Below the pieces are notes generated by a model that was not told where the DNA came from, searched no databases, and saw nothing but the letters and a program-made list of their open reading frames with translations. Below are positions 62,309-64,000 of a DNA stretch of 64,000 bases, piece by piece. The DNA is taken from positions 3,534,001 to 3,598,000 of the forward strand of contig NZ_CP101466.1 in assembly GCF_024362385.1 (NCBI RefSeq), given 5' to 3'. Each line of letters starts with the position of its first letter. Position 1 is the first letter of the stretch. Origin of the DNA: Arthrobacter sp. DNA4 (lineage in GTDB: Bacteria; Actinomycetota; Actinomycetes; Actinomycetales; Micrococcaceae). A program made the translations under genes and the position numbers.

Positions 62309-63190
62309 TCAGGTGCTCTCCTCCACCGGCACCACTGAGGTACTGCGCTGGGTCGCCACCCAGCTGGCCAGGACCTTCAGTGCGTCCTCGGAGGGCGTGC
62401 CGGGCTCGGCCGTGTAGATGTTGATCCGCAGGCCCGGGTCCGCGGGAAGCTCCATCGCCTCATAGGTCAGGTCCAGGTCCCCCACCACCGAGTGGTGCAG
62501 CCGTTTGCGGCCGGTGCGGTGGTACTTCACGTCGTGCCGGGCCCAGCGGACGCGGAACTCCTCGCTGCGGGTTGAAAGCTCGCCGATCAGGTCGGACAGG
62601 TCCTTGTCGAACGGGTTCCTGCCAGCCGTGGAGCGCAGCACGGCCACGATGTCGTCAGCGGCGCGCTCCCAGTCCACGAAGAACTCCCGTGCCTTCGGAT
62701 TCAGGAAGGTGAACCGGGCGCTGTTGGGCGGGGTGCCGGCGTCGGTCATCATCTCCAGGTACAGGGCCCGGCCCAGCTCATTGGAGGCCAGGACATCGCC
62801 GCGGTCGTTGCGGACCCAGGCGGGCGCCGTCGTAATCGCATCGATGACCCGCTGCACGCTGGGCCGCACCGTCTGGGGACTCCGCTTCCGCCGCACCCGC
62901 GGGGCCGCCGTGGACGCGCGGGCCAGGTCGAAAAGGTGGGCGGTCTCGGCGTCGTCCAACTGGAGGGCGCGGGCCAGTGCCTCCAGGACGCTGTCCGAGG
63001 CGCCGGAAAGGTTCCCCCGCTCCAGCCGGATGTAGTAGTCGATGCTCATCCCGGCGAGCATGGCCACTTCCTCGCGCCGGAGCCCCGCAACGCGCCGGTT
63101 GCCGCCGTACGCGGGCAGCCCGGCATCCTCGGGCGTGAGCCGGGCACGGCGGGAGGTCAGGAACTTCCGCACGTCATCGCTGTTGGTCAT
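62309..63190 (-). CDS. Helix-turn-helix regulator with MmyB-like ligand domain
   Basis: 293 residues from ATG 63190; the frame runs further upstream into the AKR start region and is rejected. N-terminal HTH (about 30-75): GLRREEVAMLAGMSIDYYIR and ERGNLSGASDSVLEALARAL. The C-terminal two-thirds are the MmyB-like sensor (DWERAADDIVAVLRSTAGRN, FRVRWARHDVKYHRTGRKR). Actinobacterial members commonly regulate a divergent oxidoreductase; the AKR gene starts 94 bp away in the opposite direction and is the likely target. Confidence 0.9.
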   Translation of the reverse strand: MTNSDDVRKFLTSRRARLTPEDAGLPAYGGNRRVAGLRREEVAMLAGMSIDYYIRLERGNLSGASDSVLEALARALQLDDAETAHLFDLARASTAAPRVRRKRSPQTVRPSVQRVIDAITTAPAWVRNDRGDVLASNELGRALYLEMMTDAGTPPNSARFTFLNPKAREFFVDWERAADDIVAVLRSTAGRNPFDKDLSDLIGELSTRSEEFRVRWARHDVKYHRTGRKRLHHSVVGDLDLTYEAMELPADPGLRINIYTAEPGTPSEDALKVLASWVATQRSTSVVPVEEST

Positions 63191-63283
63191 GGCCTCCACG
63201 CTACGCCGATGCCGGGCAGCGAAGGAGGGACTGGCAAGCCCTCCCACAAACCTCCACACCCGCATAGCGTGAAGGGCATGGTT

Positions 63284-64000
63284 ATGGAACTCACGCTCAA
63301 CAACGGAATCACAATGCCCGCGCTCGGCCTGGGCGTCTTCCAAAGTCCCCCGGAAGAGACGACGGCGGCCGTCCAGTCAGCGCTCGAGGTGGGCTACCGG
63401 CACATCGACACCGCCGCCGCGTACGGCAACGAGCGCGAGGTGGGCGAAGGCATCCGCCGCTCTGGTCTGGACCGCGCCGACGTGTTCATCGAGACGAAGG
63501 TGTGGGTCAGCGACTACGGCTACGACGAGGCACTGCATGCGTGGGACAAGGCGGCCGGCAAGCTGGGCGTGGACCAGCTGGACCTGTTCATCCTGCACCA
63601 GCCCGCACCGGACCGGTTCGACAAGACCATCGCCGCGTACAAGGCCCTGGAAACCCTGCTGGCGGACGGCCGGGTGCGGGCCATTGGCGTCAGCAACTTT
63701 ATGCCGCACCACCTGCAGCAGCTCCTCGAGGAAACCGATGTGGTCCCGGCCGTGAACCAGATCGAACTGCACCCGTATTTCGCGCAGCCGGCCGTACAGG
63801 CGGCGGATGCGGAACACGGCATCCTGACCCAGGCGTGGTCACCCATCGGCGGCATCACGTTCTACCCCGGCTGGGGCGAGAACCGGAAGAACGTCATGCG
63901 GGACCCGGCGATTGCCGCCGTTGCAAAGGCCCACGGCAAGACCCCCGCCCAGGTGATGCTGCGCTGGCACCTGCAGCAGGGCCGCTCGGCCATTCCCAAG
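63284..64000 (+). CDS. Aldo/keto reductase (3' end cut off)
   Basis: 239 residues visible from ATG 63284, chosen because GAAGGG is 7 nt upstream; ATG 63278 is too close. Catalytic tetrad D42, Y47 (HIDTAAAYGNE), K72 (ETKVW) and His in FILHQP. NNGITMPALGLGVFQ opens the barrel. NADPH-dependent reduction of carbonyls. The window ends in AIPK, just before the cofactor-binding region, so the C-terminal fifth is missing. Probably controlled by the adjacent regulator. Confidence 0.92.
   Translation, partial: MELTLNNGITMPALGLGVFQSPPEETTAAVQSALEVGYRHIDTAAAYGNEREVGEGIRRSGLDRADVFIETKVWVSDYGYDEALHAWDKAAGKLGVDQLDLFILHQPAPDRFDKTIAAYKALETLLADGRVRAIGVSNFMPHHLQQLLEETDVVPAVNQIELHPYFAQPAVQAADAEHGILTQAWSPIGGITFYPGWGENRKNVMRDPAIAAVAKAHGKTPAQVMLRWHLQQGRSAIPK

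Noticed and set aside
1..64000. CRISPR arrays, tRNA or rRNA genes, transposases, phage integrases
   Set aside because: Searched by eye; no regularly spaced identical repeats, no tRNA arm patterns and no such proteins were found.

Overview
The window looks like the chromosome of a high-GC actinobacterium of the Micrococcaceae, most likely Arthrobacter or Pseudarthrobacter. This rests on strongly GC-biased third codon positions in the flanks, many GTG and TTG starts, an actinobacterial iron box (DtxR/IdeR type), a complete paaABCDE set, an LAxTG sorting signal and an EspI-type MinD ATPase. I found no rRNA, tRNA, CRISPR array, transposase or integrase.

Layout. 0-3.3 kb: the tail of an unidentified gene, then a two-gene minus-strand operon: a repeat-rich acidic small protein followed by a membrane M50 metalloprotease with a PqqD/RRE-like N-terminus, which resembles a RiPP locus. 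3.4-12.7 kb: ordinary transport and metabolism genes (DedA, DMT exporter, hemerythrin, CaCA antiporter, glutamate decarboxylase with a class II amidotransferase, an acyltransferase-3 protein) and small secreted proteins. 12.7-16.3 kb: an accessory patch with a decayed DUF3883-like fragment, a cysteine-rich mini-protein, an operon of two micro-membrane proteins plus a MinD/EspI-like ATPase, and an MBL-fold hydrolase. 16.5-18.4 kb: glmS.

18.9-48.6 kb is a large surface-polysaccharide locus, mostly of visibly lower GC and with long gene-poor gaps up to about 42 kb. It holds sugar-nucleotide genes (galE, a WecC/WbpA-type dehydrogenase, gmd, fcl, galU), glycosyltransferases including a GT11 fucosyltransferase, a WecG/TagA enzyme and a phosphoglycosyl-transferase initiator, Wzx and Wzy, two Wzz/BY-kinase proteins, a DUF4012 protein, a secreted beta-propeller/polysaccharide deacetylase and a sortase-anchored protein. 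It ends in an operon of a Tat-secreted protein, PqqD, an HPr-kinase-like protein, a BY-kinase, a nucleotidyltransferase and GalU. The central three of these form a recurrent module of unknown function.

48.8-53.7 kb: phenylacetyl-CoA epoxidase operon paaABCDE plus a PaaG-like isomerase, behind a PaaR-like operator. 53.7-64 kb: alpha/beta hydrolase, aquaglyceroporin, a short-repeat protein, a zinc alcohol dehydrogenase, an iron-box-preceded adenylation-carrier-acyltransferase fusion with a STAS-like partner, an AbiEi-like gene bracketed by inverted 58-bp elements, a MmyB-type regulator and a divergent aldo/keto reductase cut by the window end.
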